From NCBI RefSeq assembly GCF_900086985.1, contig NZ_LT593974.1:3224001-3288000 (forward strand): a stretch of DNA of 64,000 nt, written 5' to 3'. A model generated the notes under the pieces. That model was given only the letters and a program-made list of their open reading frames with translations, did no database searches and was not told where the DNA came from. The position numbers and the translations under genes are program-made. Origin of the DNA: Halomonas sp. HL-93. Lineage in GTDB: Bacteria > Pseudomonadota > Gammaproteobacteria > Pseudomonadales > Halomonadaceae. Below are positions 41,220-50,045 of the stretch, one piece after another (the first letter of the stretch is position 1; each line of letters begins with the position of its first letter).

Positions 41220-42656
41220 TTACAGCTTGGCGGCGTCAGCCGGTACGGGTTCGCTATCGTCTATCTCGTCAGGTGAAGTCACCACCAGCGCAAACTCTTC
41301 TTCAGCGGTTTTGGCAACCAGCTTATTCTTGCTGTAGAGGAAGTAATAAGCCGCCCCGGCAATGAAGAGCACAATGGTGTAATTGAAGGCGCGGGGATCA
41401 AAGGCGTATACCCCGGTAAGCGCGACCAGTGACAGCGCTAGTGCGATACCCGAGGTCACCACCCCGCCGGGGGTCTTATACGGACGCGGCAGGTCGGGCT
41501 GTTGGACGCGCAGCATGATATGGCTCAGCGCCATCAGCGCGTAGGAAATCGTGGCGCCGACCACGGCCATGCCCAGGATAAGGTCACCCTCGCCGCTCAG
41601 CGACACCAGAAACCCGAACACTCCAGGCACGATCAGCGCCAGATGCGGCACCTTGCGCCCGCTGGTCAAGGAGAGCGGCTTGGGGAGATACCCTGCCCGG
41701 GACAGCGCAAACACCAAGCGGCTGTAACCATAGATAATCGAGAAAAATGAGGCGATCAAACCGGCCAGGCCCAAGACGTTAACCAGGGTAGCGAGTGTGG
41801 GGTTACCCGCTGTATTCAGCGCATCCACCAGTGGCACGCCGCTTTGGCCGATCATTTCTGCCCCCGCGGCACCAGCTAACAGCACCACGACTAACAAGGC
41901 AGTGAACAGCAAGAACAGCATGGCCCCAATAATGCCTTTGGGCATGTCGCGCGCCGGGTCTTTGGCTTCTTCCGCCGCCAGCGGCACCCCCTCTACGGCT
42001 AAAAACAGCCACATGCCAAACGGCAGCGCTGCCCAGATACCGTACCAGCCATAGGGCATAAAGGTGCTGGCGCCCGCGGCATCGGTGGGCGCGATATCAA
42101 ACAAGTTCGCCGCGTCGAAATTACCGATCAGCGCCACGGCGGTGGCAAGAATGGCGAATACCGCCAGGCCGCTGATCACCATCATGACTTTCAGTGCTTC
42201 ACCGACTCCCGCCAGGTGAATACCGATAAATACGGCATAAAACAGCAGGTAAACCAGCGGGCCGTTGATGCCCAGCAATGACTCCACCGCAGCGCCGATA
42301 AAGATCACAATCGCCGCTGGCGCCAGCGCGTATTCGATCAGTACCGCAAGTCCGGTTAAGTAACCGCCCGCCGGGCCCATCGCCTGTCGGGCAAAGCTGT
42401 AGCCGCCGCCCGCCGCCGGGATCGCTGCCGACATTTCCGCAAGCGACAGCACCAGCGCCAGATACATCAGCGCCATCAGGCAGGCGGCAATCGCAAAGCC
42501 GCCCCAGCCCGCTTCGGCAATACCAAAGTTCCAGCCGGCGAAGTCGCCTGAAATCACATAGGAAACCCCAAGCCCCGCCAGCAGCATCCAGCCAGCCGTG
42601 CCTTTACGCAATTGGCGTTTTGCCAGATACGCTTGATCTACCGTTGGTTGAGTCAT
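41220..42656 (-). CDS. eat: Ethanolamine permease (APC family)
   Basis: This inner-membrane amine/amino-acid transporter has 478 residues and about 12 predicted TMs. The N-terminal part GWNFGIAEAGWGGF and the segment SFARQAMGPAGGYLTG fit the Eat-type ethanolamine permeases. It lies downstream of eutB and eutC on the same strand, which supports ethanolamine as substrate. ATG 42656 has AAGGG eight bases upstream; the frame extends ten codons further without a site. Confidence 0.9.
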   Translation of the reverse strand: MTQPTVDQAYLAKRQLRKGTAGWMLLAGLGVSYVISGDFAGWNFGIAEAGWGGFAIAACLMALMYLALVLSLAEMSAAIPAAGGGYSFARQAMGPAGGYLTGLAVLIEYALAPAAIVIFIGAAVESLLGINGPLVYLLFYAVFIGIHLAGVGEALKVMMVISGLAVFAILATAVALIGNFDAANLFDIAPTDAAGASTFMPYGWYGIWAALPFGMWLFLAVEGVPLAAEEAKDPARDMPKGIIGAMLFLLFTALLVVVLLAGAAGAEMIGQSGVPLVDALNTAGNPTLATLVNVLGLAGLIASFFSIIYGYSRLVFALSRAGYLPKPLSLTSGRKVPHLALIVPGVFGFLVSLSGEGDLILGMAVVGATISYALMALSHIMLRVQQPDLPRPYKTPGGVVTSGIALALSLVALTGVYAFDPRAFNYTIVLFIAGAAYYFLYSKNKLVAKTAEEEFALVVTSPDEIDDSEPVPADAAKL

Positions 42657-42788
42657 CGTTTTTGCCCTTTTCAGTGAGGAACGCAATCGTTGTCAGCGGC
42701 GTGCTGGCTAGCGGTGTTGGTTCCGTATTGTTGTATGGATATTGTTATGTGGTCGTCGTTATTAGAGGGTCACAAAAGCAAGTGCCCA

Positions 42789-43631
42789 CTAATCCGCCAC
42801 CAGGAAGTTACGTGTCGAATCAATCGCCCCCGACGCTTCCCCTTCCAGTACGTCGTCTTCGCTGCGGTCTTTGAGCTGAACGCCGGACAACTTACGCTTT
42901 CGAGCCTCTGTTAACAGCAGCACAAGTCGGCGCGCCGCTTCCTCTGCCTTCAAGCCAGCCGGGCGTACGTTAGAAATGCAGTTACGCCGGTCATCTTTTA
43001 ACCCTGGCTCGGGCGCCCAGGTCAGATACAGCCCCAGGCTGTCCGGCGAACTTAGCCCTGGCCGTTCGCCGATCATCACCAGCACAGCATCGGCATTGAG
43101 CAGCGCGCCAACCTCATCGCCAATTGCCACCCGCCCCTGCTCAACAATGGTTAACGGCGCTAGCTGCCAATCGGCGGCATCGCTGTCCAGCAGCTGATAA
43201 AGCGCGCCAAGAAACGGCGCACTGTTCTGCTGCACGCCCAGTGCCGATAGCCCATCAACAATCACTACGGCGAGGTCATAGCGCTGCTGAGACATAGCGG
43301 CCTGCTGCAACTGCTCGCGGGTTTCATCGTTGAGGCGACGGCCATAGTCAGGACGCTGCAAATACGTGGCGCGGTCCTGGGCATGGCTATGTAAACGCAG
43401 CGGCGCCTCGGACAGCTCAAGCGTTTTCGATAACTCTGTGGCGAGTGTTTGCACATCTAGCGGGCAGTGAACGGCATCCTGGGCCTGAGCATGGGCTAGC
43501 TGAAATTCCAGCAGTTTGCTGGTCGGCAGACTAATGCCAGCCCGCCCCAGGCCAATCCGCGCATCGGTAAACGCATTTAAGCGCTCCCAGGGGTTCTCTA
43601 CCACGATGGGTGTTGATTCATCATGTGCCAT
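42789..43631 (-). CDS. eutC: Ethanolamine ammonia-lyase small subunit EutC
   Basis: EutC binds adenosylcobalamin with EutB and splits ethanolamine into acetaldehyde and ammonia. The 280-residue protein begins MAHDESTPIVVENPWERL and has the family motifs ARIGLGRAGIS, DYGRRLND, VVIVDGLSALGVQQN and GERPGLSSPDSLG. The start at 43631 overlaps the eutB stop by 11 bases; the longer frame to 43748 lies inside eutB and is not real. Confidence 0.95.
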   Translation of the reverse strand: MAHDESTPIVVENPWERLNAFTDARIGLGRAGISLPTSKLLEFQLAHAQAQDAVHCPLDVQTLATELSKTLELSEAPLRLHSHAQDRATYLQRPDYGRRLNDETREQLQQAAMSQQRYDLAVVIVDGLSALGVQQNSAPFLGALYQLLDSDAADWQLAPLTIVEQGRVAIGDEVGALLNADAVLVMIGERPGLSSPDSLGLYLTWAPEPGLKDDRRNCISNVRPAGLKAEEAARRLVLLLTEARKRKLSGVQLKDRSEDDVLEGEASGAIDSTRNFLVAD

Positions 43632-45036
43632 GGCGTGGCTCCTTGGGCAGGTGGCGCAGGCTGTTGGCAAAGGCGGCAGGCAGTTGGTCGTTGAGCCGGT
43701 GGGTGCTGACATCCTGGAAAATCTGCATCTCTTCGAGCCAGCGCTCAAATTCGGGTGCCGCCTTCAGCCCCAGCACCCGCCGCGCATAGAGCGCATCGTG
43801 GAAGGAGGTGGTCTGGTAATTGAGCATAATGTCGTCAGAACCAGGGATGCCCATAATGAAGTTGCAGCCCGCCACGCCAAGTAGCGTGAGCAGGTTATCC
43901 ATATCATTCTGATCGGCCTCGGCGTGATTGGTGTAGCAAACGTCGCAGCCCATGGGTACGCCCAATAGCTTGCCGCAGAAATGGTCTTCAAGCCCCGCGC
44001 GGGTGATCTCTTTACCGTCGAACAAGTACTCGGGGCCGATAAACCCCACTACGGTATTCACCAGCAGCGGATTAAATTTGCGCGCTACCGCATAGGCGCG
44101 GGCCTCGCAGGTTTGCTGGTCGAGTCCGTGGTGCGCATCCGCAGAGAGCGAGCTGCCCTGGCCGGTTTCGAAGTACATCACGTTGCGGCCCACCGTGCCG
44201 CGATTGAGCGATTGCGCCGCGGCTTCAGCTTCGGCGAGGGTGCTCAAGTCAAAGCCAAAACTGCGGTTAGTGGCTTCAGTGCCGCCAATGGATTGAAAGA
44301 CCAAATCCACCGGCGCGCCCTGCTCTATGGCTTCCAAGGTATTCGTCACATGCGTCAGCACGCAGGATTGGGTGGGGATTTGATACTTCTGGATCACCTC
44401 ATCCATCAGGCGCATCAGTTTGACGCTTTGGGCAACGTTATCGGTGGCCGGATTAATGCCGATCACCGCATCACCGCTGCCGTACAACAGCCCATCAAGA
44501 ATACTAGCGGCAATGCCGGTCACATCGTCGGTGGGGTGGTTGGGCTGTAGCCGGGTTGAAAGCCGGCCCGGCAGGCCGATGGTGTTGCGAAACGCCGTGG
44601 TCACCTGGCATTTTTTGGCGACCAGAATCAGGTCCTGATTGCGCATCAGCTTGCTGACGGCAGCGGCCATTTCGGGGGTTATACCCGCTTTTACTTGCGT
44701 CAGTACCTCGCTGGTGGCGTGATCAGACAACAGCCAGTTACGAAAATCGCCTACGGTAAGGTGGCTGATAGGGGCGAAAGCGTCGGCATCATGGTCATCA
44801 ATGATCAGCCGGGTGATCTCATCCTCTTCGTAGGGAATCAAGGCGTCGTTCAAAAAAGTAGTCAGCGGAATATCCGCCAGCACCATCTGGGCGACTACCC
44901 GCTCTTCGGCGCTCTCAGCGATCACCCCCGCCAAACGGTCGCCAGCGCGCGAGGGCGTGGCTTTAGCCATCAGTTCAGCTAGGCCCGCAAAGCGGTAACG
45001 GCGGCTGCCCAGCGTGGAGTGATAGGTCTGTGCCAT
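43621..45036 (-). CDS. eutB: Ethanolamine ammonia-lyase large subunit EutB
   Basis: This is the catalytic TIM-barrel subunit of the B12-dependent lyase. 471 residues. Recognised stretches: GLPGRLSTRLQPNHPTDD, DAVIGINPATDN, MYFETGQGSSLSADAHHG and GCDVCYTNHAEADQNDM. AAGGA lies just upstream. No microcompartment shell genes or eutA reactivase are seen, so this is the simple cytosolic form of the pathway. A strong terminator hairpin lies in its leader (see 45069-45114). Confidence 0.96.
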   Translation of the reverse strand: MAQTYHSTLGSRRYRFAGLAELMAKATPSRAGDRLAGVIAESAEERVVAQMVLADIPLTTFLNDALIPYEEDEITRLIIDDHDADAFAPISHLTVGDFRNWLLSDHATSEVLTQVKAGITPEMAAAVSKLMRNQDLILVAKKCQVTTAFRNTIGLPGRLSTRLQPNHPTDDVTGIAASILDGLLYGSGDAVIGINPATDNVAQSVKLMRLMDEVIQKYQIPTQSCVLTHVTNTLEAIEQGAPVDLVFQSIGGTEATNRSFGFDLSTLAEAEAAAQSLNRGTVGRNVMYFETGQGSSLSADAHHGLDQQTCEARAYAVARKFNPLLVNTVVGFIGPEYLFDGKEITRAGLEDHFCGKLLGVPMGCDVCYTNHAEADQNDMDNLLTLLGVAGCNFIMGIPGSDDIMLNYQTTSFHDALYARRVLGLKAAPEFERWLEEMQIFQDVSTHRLNDQLPAAFANSLRHLPKEPRHGT

Positions 45037-45068
45037 AAAGCGTTCCTTCTGGCGAAAGCGCGCGCTAT

Positions 45069-45114
45069 AAAAAAGCGCTAAGGTACGAAACTTGCTTGTT
45101 TCTACCTTAGCGCT
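45069..45114 (-). terminator. Terminator hairpin in the eutB leader (putative attenuator)
   Basis: Read on the minus strand, AGCGCTAAGGTA-GAAAC, loop AAGCAA, GTTTC, one bulged G, then TACCTTAGCGCT forms a 17-bp stem directly followed by TTTTTT. It ends about 33 bases before the eutB ATG. No gene lies upstream on this strand (eutR is divergent), so the RNA stopped here would be the eutB leader itself. This suggests control by antitermination. The opposite strand has no T run. Confidence 0.75.
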
Positions 45115-45138
45115 ATCACTTAAAGGGGAGTATCAAGT

Positions 45139-45156
45139 TTTGGCAAACCCGCCAAA
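45139..45156. promoter_or_regulatory. Dyad TTTGGC-N6-GCCAAA between eutB and eutR
   Basis: This is a perfect 6-bp inverted repeat with a 6-base centre (AAACCC) in the divergent control region. It could be a regulator site or, in the eutB transcript, a hairpin upstream of the leader terminator. Confidence 0.4.
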
Positions 45157-45239
45157 CCTTCGATAATTTTAATAAAAACATACGGCTAGATAAGAAATAG
45201 GGTATCAACAGCCCTCATAAAGCCCCAAAGGAGTTGATC

Positions 45240-46181
45240 ATGGCCTTGCTTGGCAATGCGCATGCACCAAAAAAATGCATTCAGGAAGCCTTTGATGCTG
45301 ATGAGCACGCCAATAACCTGACGCGCTGGCAGCAAGAATACGACCAGTTAAGCGCTGGACGATTCTATGGCCGACTGGATGAGATCGAGCTGGCGTCGCT
45401 GCAGGTATTTAAAGAGCACACCGGTCAAGCGCTGCGTCAAGATTGCCGCGTGTGGCCCGATTCACTGTGGATTGGCATACCGCCCATCACTGCAGGGTCG
45501 CGTATTAACGGGCAAGCGCTGAATGTCGATGAGGTCATGTGTCGGCCTGGCGGCCACGACTTTGAACTCGTCACCCCAGACGCGTTTGATATTTATGGCT
45601 TGGTGGTTGAATTGCCCACGCTGAGCGCAGCGGCAGCACAACAGGGCATTGCGCTGGATGAACGATGGCAGCAAGCGCCACGCCGTCACGTCTCGCAGAG
45701 CACCTTAAAGGCCGTTATGTTTTTGCTCGAAAGGCTACTATCTAGCCAGCCGGGTGCCATTGCTGAGCATCTGCATCACGATATTTTATTGATGGCTCTG
45801 CTCGAGCTCCTAAAAGCCGAACAACCCTGCCAGGACGTCCCGCCGAGCTATGCGCATCGTAAGGAAGTGGTTGACCGCGTGAAGCGCTACGTCGACGAAC
45901 ATTTAGATGGCCCGGTGACCATGGAAGCGCTTTGTCAGTTGACCCACGTTAGCCGACGCACGCTGCAGTACAGCTTTACCACCATTCTCGGCATCAGCCC
46001 GCTTCAGTTTTTGCGCCTTACCCGTCTTAATCGGGTTCGCCGCGCTCTGCGGGCGGCCGAACCTAGCCAGTCGGTGACCGAGATTGCCACCTACTGGGGG
46101 TTTTGGCATTTGGGACAGTTCGCCCACGACTATAAACAACAGTTTGGTGAGAGCCCATCGCAAACACTTAATGCGAAATGA
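45240..46181 (+). CDS. AraC-family regulator, EutR-like
   Basis: The 313-residue protein has a sensor domain and a C-terminal AraC helix-turn-helix pair (VTMEALCQLTHVSRRTLQYSF, then ATYWGFWHLGQFAHDYKQQFG with the GESPSQTL end). It is divergent from eutB-eutC-eat, so it is probably the ethanolamine (and possibly B12) responsive activator of that operon. AAAGGAG lies before ATG 45240. Its 3' end overlaps the convergent GGDEF-EAL gene by 14 bases. The symbol eutR is plausible but not certain. Confidence 0.85.
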   Translation: MALLGNAHAPKKCIQEAFDADEHANNLTRWQQEYDQLSAGRFYGRLDEIELASLQVFKEHTGQALRQDCRVWPDSLWIGIPPITAGSRINGQALNVDEVMCRPGGHDFELVTPDAFDIYGLVVELPTLSAAAAQQGIALDERWQQAPRRHVSQSTLKAVMFLLERLLSSQPGAIAEHLHHDILLMALLELLKAEQPCQDVPPSYAHRKEVVDRVKRYVDEHLDGPVTMEALCQLTHVSRRTLQYSFTTILGISPLQFLRLTRLNRVRRALRAAEPSQSVTEIATYWGFWHLGQFAHDYKQQFGESPSQTLNAK

Positions 46182-48981
46182 GCCAGTACTGGGCAAACAT
46201 CTCCGCCGTCAAAGGACGGTCAAAATAATAGCCCTGAGCCTGAGTACACCCCATCGAGAGTAACGCCTCGGCTTGCGAGGCATGTTCAATACCTTCAGCA
46301 ATCGTTTCAAGCCCCAGCGTATTAGCCATCGCGATGATCGTTGCGACAATAACGCGATCATTGTCGCTAACCAGCATATCGCGCACGAAGGAAATATCGA
46401 TTTTGATTTTATCGGCGGCGAAGCGCTTTAAATAGGCAAGCGACGAATAGCCGGTACCAAAGTCGTCGATGGCTAACCCAAGCCCATGTCCTTTGAGCGT
46501 TTCGGTCATCGCGATGGCTTTTTCAGGGTTATCCATGATGCCGCTTTCGGTAATTTCCAGGCTGAGTTGCGAGGCATCAACGCCAAAGTGGTCACAGCTC
46601 GTCAGTAAGTGTGCCACCAAGTCGTCTTCTTCGAACTGCTGGGCCGCAATATTAATCGCCAACTGGCCCTGCATGGCGTGCCCCTGCCCTTCCCAGGCGG
46701 CAAGCTGCCTGCAGGCCTCTTCAATCACCCAATTGCCAAGTGGAACAATCATCCCGCGCTCTTCGGCGATAGGAATAAATTTACTCGGCGAAACGTCGCC
46801 AAGCTCCTCATCGTGCCAGCGGCACAGCGCCTCCGCGCCAATCAGCCGACCGCTGTTTAGATCCACCTGGGGCTGAAAGTGCAGACTCAGCTGTTTTTCT
46901 GCAATGGCTATCGCAAGGCGTTTGGCGATATGCAGCTGCTCAGCGACAATGCGCCCCATCCAGGGCTCAAAGACACAAGCGGGAAGCTTTTGCCGTTTGG
47001 CTTGATACATGGCGATGTCAGCATCTTTCAACAGATCCAATGGCGTTGCGGCATGCAGCGGATAAAGCGAGATACCAATCCCGACAGACAGTTCGAAGGA
47101 CTGTTGGTCAACATTGAAAGGCTGTTCGATACTTTCACATAGCCGATGCGCCGTTGCCAATGCAGCCACCTCATCGCTAGCAGGACAGACCACCACAAAC
47201 TCATCGCCACCTAGCCGGGCCAAGTACTCGCCTTTCTTTAGGGATGCCGCAAAGCGTCTAGCCACTGCTTTAAGGACTAAGTCCCCCGTGTCATGCCCGG
47301 CCGTATCATTGATCTCTTTGAAATGATTGAGGTCCAGCAGCAAAAGCGCCAGCGCTGAGGTTTGATTATCGGTAAGCACTCGTTCAAGGTGGCGCATAAA
47401 GGCAGCACGATTCGGCAATTGAGTGCCTGGGTCACAAAATGCCAACTGCCGCATACGGTCTTCGTCTTGTTGGCGCTCAAGCTCCGAGGATGCCCGTGCG
47501 GCAAATATCTGCAACACGCTTCGCACAATGTCCACATCGCCTAGTGGCTTTTTAAACATCACACCGACAAGACCCATTGGTCGGCCATGGCTGTCATCCA
47601 GGCGACGCCCAACATAGCCGTTCACCCAATCCAACGCACCGTTGCTTTCCGCAGGCAACATAATGGCCGCGCCCTCTCGAACGATGCACTCCTGCTCAAC
47701 GATCACCTTGTGGCACGGTACCCCAGGGAGATAATAGGCAAAATTATCCTGGCGCTGTCCATTTACATATAGCGTCAAGGTATGAGCAATATCAGGGTTT
47801 TGCCTATCCAGCAGCGCAATAAAACCTACTTCTGCGGATAGTGACTCGGCCATATGCGCCGTCAACTGGTGTAAGAAAGCGTCGCCGTGCTTAGCGGATA
47901 CAGCCGTGGCAACGTGCGTCACCGCATGCTGAATACGCTGTTCGGTTTTTCGGCGCCGCCGATTATCGATGCCCAGCGATACTTCATTAGCAAGTTCTTG
48001 CAGTAACTGCAATTCGTCCTCACTTTGTGTATCGGAGTAGCGGTTAAACAGCGTTAATACGCCGAACTGCTTTCCAGCATACTGCAATGGCAACGCAATG
48101 AGCTGCTCGACACCCAATGCCATAAGGGACTGGCGAACGCCTTCAGGTACGCATTCACTAGCCAGGCTCTCAATAACGATGGGGCGCTTAAGATGTAACG
48201 CTCGCTCGGTAACCTCAGCGCTATAGCGTGAAATAAACAGTTGGGAGGGGCTCAACCAAGAGGCGACCTCACCATCTGCATCTGCCATTGCAACTATTGG
48301 CAGCGAGTCCTCTGGCGCAACGTCAGGCACAAGCTCAGTGATCCAGGCCGCGGCGTATCCGCCCACACCAACCGCCAAACAGCACGCTGCTTGAAGCAAT
48401 TGCTGCTCATCGCCAGTATGCATTAATAAATCGTGCCCGCTATGCATGATGCGAAGTGCGCGTTTCTTACCCCGCAAACGCGCCTTTACGTTTGCCTGAG
48501 TTAGCTGGCGGGCAAGCTCAGCGCCACTCAAGGTGGCCGTAATACGCAGAATATCTTCGCTATAGGCAGGCAGCTCCAGTGGTGATGAGTGCATGAGAGC
48601 AAGCACCCCCAAACAACAACCATCGGGTGCTCTTATGGCGACCCCCCAATACCCCTCTACCTCAAAACCAACAAGACGCTGGTCACGCGGAAAACGCTCG
48701 CTAACACCCGACAGCGAAGACCAACGTGACAACATGACGACGTGTTCGCAAGGCGTACCTGTAACCTCGTAAGGTGCTAATTCGCCAAGCGCCCCGTGGC
48801 TCCAAAAGGCCAAAGGCGTTGCCATACCACTGTGACTATCAAAACTAGCCAGCAGCGCATGATCAACGCGCAGGGTTTCCGATAGTGCTTTAACAAGGTG
48901 GCAAAAAAAACCGTTTTCGCTGACATAGGTCAGACTATCGGCCAGCTGTCTAAAAACCACTGGTGCCTCAGTAGAAGACAT
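46168..48981 (-). CDS. GAF-GGDEF-EAL protein (cyclic-di-GMP turnover)
   Basis: The 937-residue protein has three tandem GAF-like sensor domains (about residues 15-165, 180-345 and 360-525), then a GGDEF domain with intact RLGGDEFVVVC and an EAL domain with GAEALCRW and DDFGTGYSSLAYLKRF. Both catalytic signatures are intact, so it may make and break c-di-GMP. No TM or signal peptide is visible in the chosen frame; the frame runs on to 49116 but the start at 48981 (AAAGGCG upstream) fits better. Ligands of the GAF domains are unknown. Confidence 0.9.
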   Translation of the reverse strand: MSSTEAPVVFRQLADSLTYVSENGFFCHLVKALSETLRVDHALLASFDSHSGMATPLAFWSHGALGELAPYEVTGTPCEHVVMLSRWSSLSGVSERFPRDQRLVGFEVEGYWGVAIRAPDGCCLGVLALMHSSPLELPAYSEDILRITATLSGAELARQLTQANVKARLRGKKRALRIMHSGHDLLMHTGDEQQLLQAACCLAVGVGGYAAAWITELVPDVAPEDSLPIVAMADADGEVASWLSPSQLFISRYSAEVTERALHLKRPIVIESLASECVPEGVRQSLMALGVEQLIALPLQYAGKQFGVLTLFNRYSDTQSEDELQLLQELANEVSLGIDNRRRRKTEQRIQHAVTHVATAVSAKHGDAFLHQLTAHMAESLSAEVGFIALLDRQNPDIAHTLTLYVNGQRQDNFAYYLPGVPCHKVIVEQECIVREGAAIMLPAESNGALDWVNGYVGRRLDDSHGRPMGLVGVMFKKPLGDVDIVRSVLQIFAARASSELERQQDEDRMRQLAFCDPGTQLPNRAAFMRHLERVLTDNQTSALALLLLDLNHFKEINDTAGHDTGDLVLKAVARRFAASLKKGEYLARLGGDEFVVVCPASDEVAALATAHRLCESIEQPFNVDQQSFELSVGIGISLYPLHAATPLDLLKDADIAMYQAKRQKLPACVFEPWMGRIVAEQLHIAKRLAIAIAEKQLSLHFQPQVDLNSGRLIGAEALCRWHDEELGDVSPSKFIPIAEERGMIVPLGNWVIEEACRQLAAWEGQGHAMQGQLAINIAAQQFEEDDLVAHLLTSCDHFGVDASQLSLEITESGIMDNPEKAIAMTETLKGHGLGLAIDDFGTGYSSLAYLKRFAADKIKIDISFVRDMLVSDNDRVIVATIIAMANTLGLETIAEGIEHASQAEALLSMGCTQAQGYYFDRPLTAEMFAQYWLISH

Positions 48982-49505
48982 GATATCAACGCCTTTGGAT
49001 TTCGTCAGGTAAGCCACGTCTGCTAGCCAAAGGTATCGACCGAAGCCGTATAAAGCTGCTGTGTGATCATCCCTGAACCATACGCTAGTAATAGAGTAAA
49101 CAACTGCATGTTTCATGTACTAAACACATCGACCCGTCGACACAATCGACTGGGCCACTACTCATCGCGCGTCTGCGCTTCCAGTTTAAAAGCGTTTAAA
49201 TCCATAAACGCCTTATATACTTTCAAAGCAACGGCGTAAAAAAACTATCTACAATGACTAAAAAAACAACTCGTTAAAATTATTTTTATTTTACTACGCC
49301 TACCAAACCCTTCTAAAACCTATCTTATTTTTACTTAAATGATTAAAAAAATTAAATTAGCTACCCCTTTGTCTCTCCATCAAACGTTGGCAAAAAAATT
49401 AGCCAACCGAGACAAATATCAACCTATTAAGTTGATATTCAACCCAAACAGTCCTTCATGTCAATAGGTTGATACTCAACCATTCAGGTCTATAGGGAGG
49501 ACGTT
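48982..49505. other. AT-rich non-coding stretch before the XRE gene
   Basis: No credible gene is seen in these 524 bases. From about 49190 the DNA is strikingly AT-rich compared with its surroundings, with long A and T runs (for example around 49230-49360). The right-hand part holds the paired palindromes described at 49417-49481. A similar AT-rich tract (49860-50010) follows the XRE gene, so the regulator sits in a local AT-rich island. Confidence 0.6.
49417..49481 (+). promoter_or_regulatory. Paired palindromes, probable operator of the XRE regulator
   Basis: Two near-identical palindromes, GTTGATATTCAAC (49431-49443) and GTTGATACTCAAC (49469-49481), lie 38 bases apart and end 25 bases before the XRE start. 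They are nested with a perfect 12-bp inverted repeat, TATCAACCTATT (49417-49428) and AATAGGTTGATA (49463-49474). TTGATA inside each copy could serve as a -35 element. This is the layout expected of an autoregulated operator. Confidence 0.65.
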
Positions 49506-49859
49506 GTGAATAAAACTGAACAGAAACGGCTAGCTAGCAACATCGGCAGAGCCATAGCCAAGCAGCGGGTTCTAAGCCAACTGACCCAAGAAGAAGTGGC
49601 CGAACGCTTAGGCGTGGGTAATGAGGCCGTTTCAAGGATTGAACGTGGCAGGGTGATCCCCAACATAGTTCGGCTGCTGGAGCTTGCGGAAATATTCAAT
49701 TGCGAAGCGGCTGAGCTATTAGGGCAAGCTAGCGTTCATTTGGAAGACCAGTCAAGCCGGGTCAAAACACTTCTGGCACCTTTAGCACCAAGCGACCGTC
49801 AATTACTACTTGATATTATCGAGGGCCTCTCCAATCGACTCAACAATAAAACGCATTAA
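49506..49859 (+). CDS. XRE-family helix-turn-helix regulator
   Basis: The 117-residue protein has an N-terminal HTH (NIGRAIAKQRVLSQLTQEEVAERLGVGNEAVSRIERG, residues about 12-65) and a short C-terminal part (about 50 residues) likely for dimerisation. GTG 49506 follows GGGAGG. It stands alone in an AT-rich island with paired palindromes upstream, so it probably regulates itself. No toxin partner or phage genes are next to it. Targets are unknown. Confidence 0.88.
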   Translation: MNKTEQKRLASNIGRAIAKQRVLSQLTQEEVAERLGVGNEAVSRIERGRVIPNIVRLLELAEIFNCEAAELLGQASVHLEDQSSRVKTLLAPLAPSDRQLLLDIIEGLSNRLNNKTH

Positions 49860-50045
49860 AAAAAGATAAAAAAACAGCATTAATCAAAAAACAAAAACAG
49901 TAAATTTACAAACAACCAGCCAACAAAGAACATCTCAACATTATTAAAAAACAATACCTTATTATCACTTAATCAAAACCAATTCGCCGGGTTGTTTAAT
50001 CCATGCTATAAGTAATCAATTGAAGCTGCGTGTTACTGGGGGCTT

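Noticed and set aside
42789..43748. Long form of EutC starting at 43748
   Set aside because: The extra 39 residues lie inside eutB in another frame and have no family similarity; the start at 43631 gives the normal N-terminus.
45087..45102. ANTAR-type (EutV) antiterminator loop in the eutB leader
   Set aside because: The hexaloop AAGCAA has G at position 3, not 4, the second hairpin loop lacks the leading A, and no ANTAR regulator is in the window.
45139..45156. Sigma-54 promoter (TGGC...TTGC) before eutB
   Set aside because: The GG-to-GC spacing is seven bases, not the required ten.
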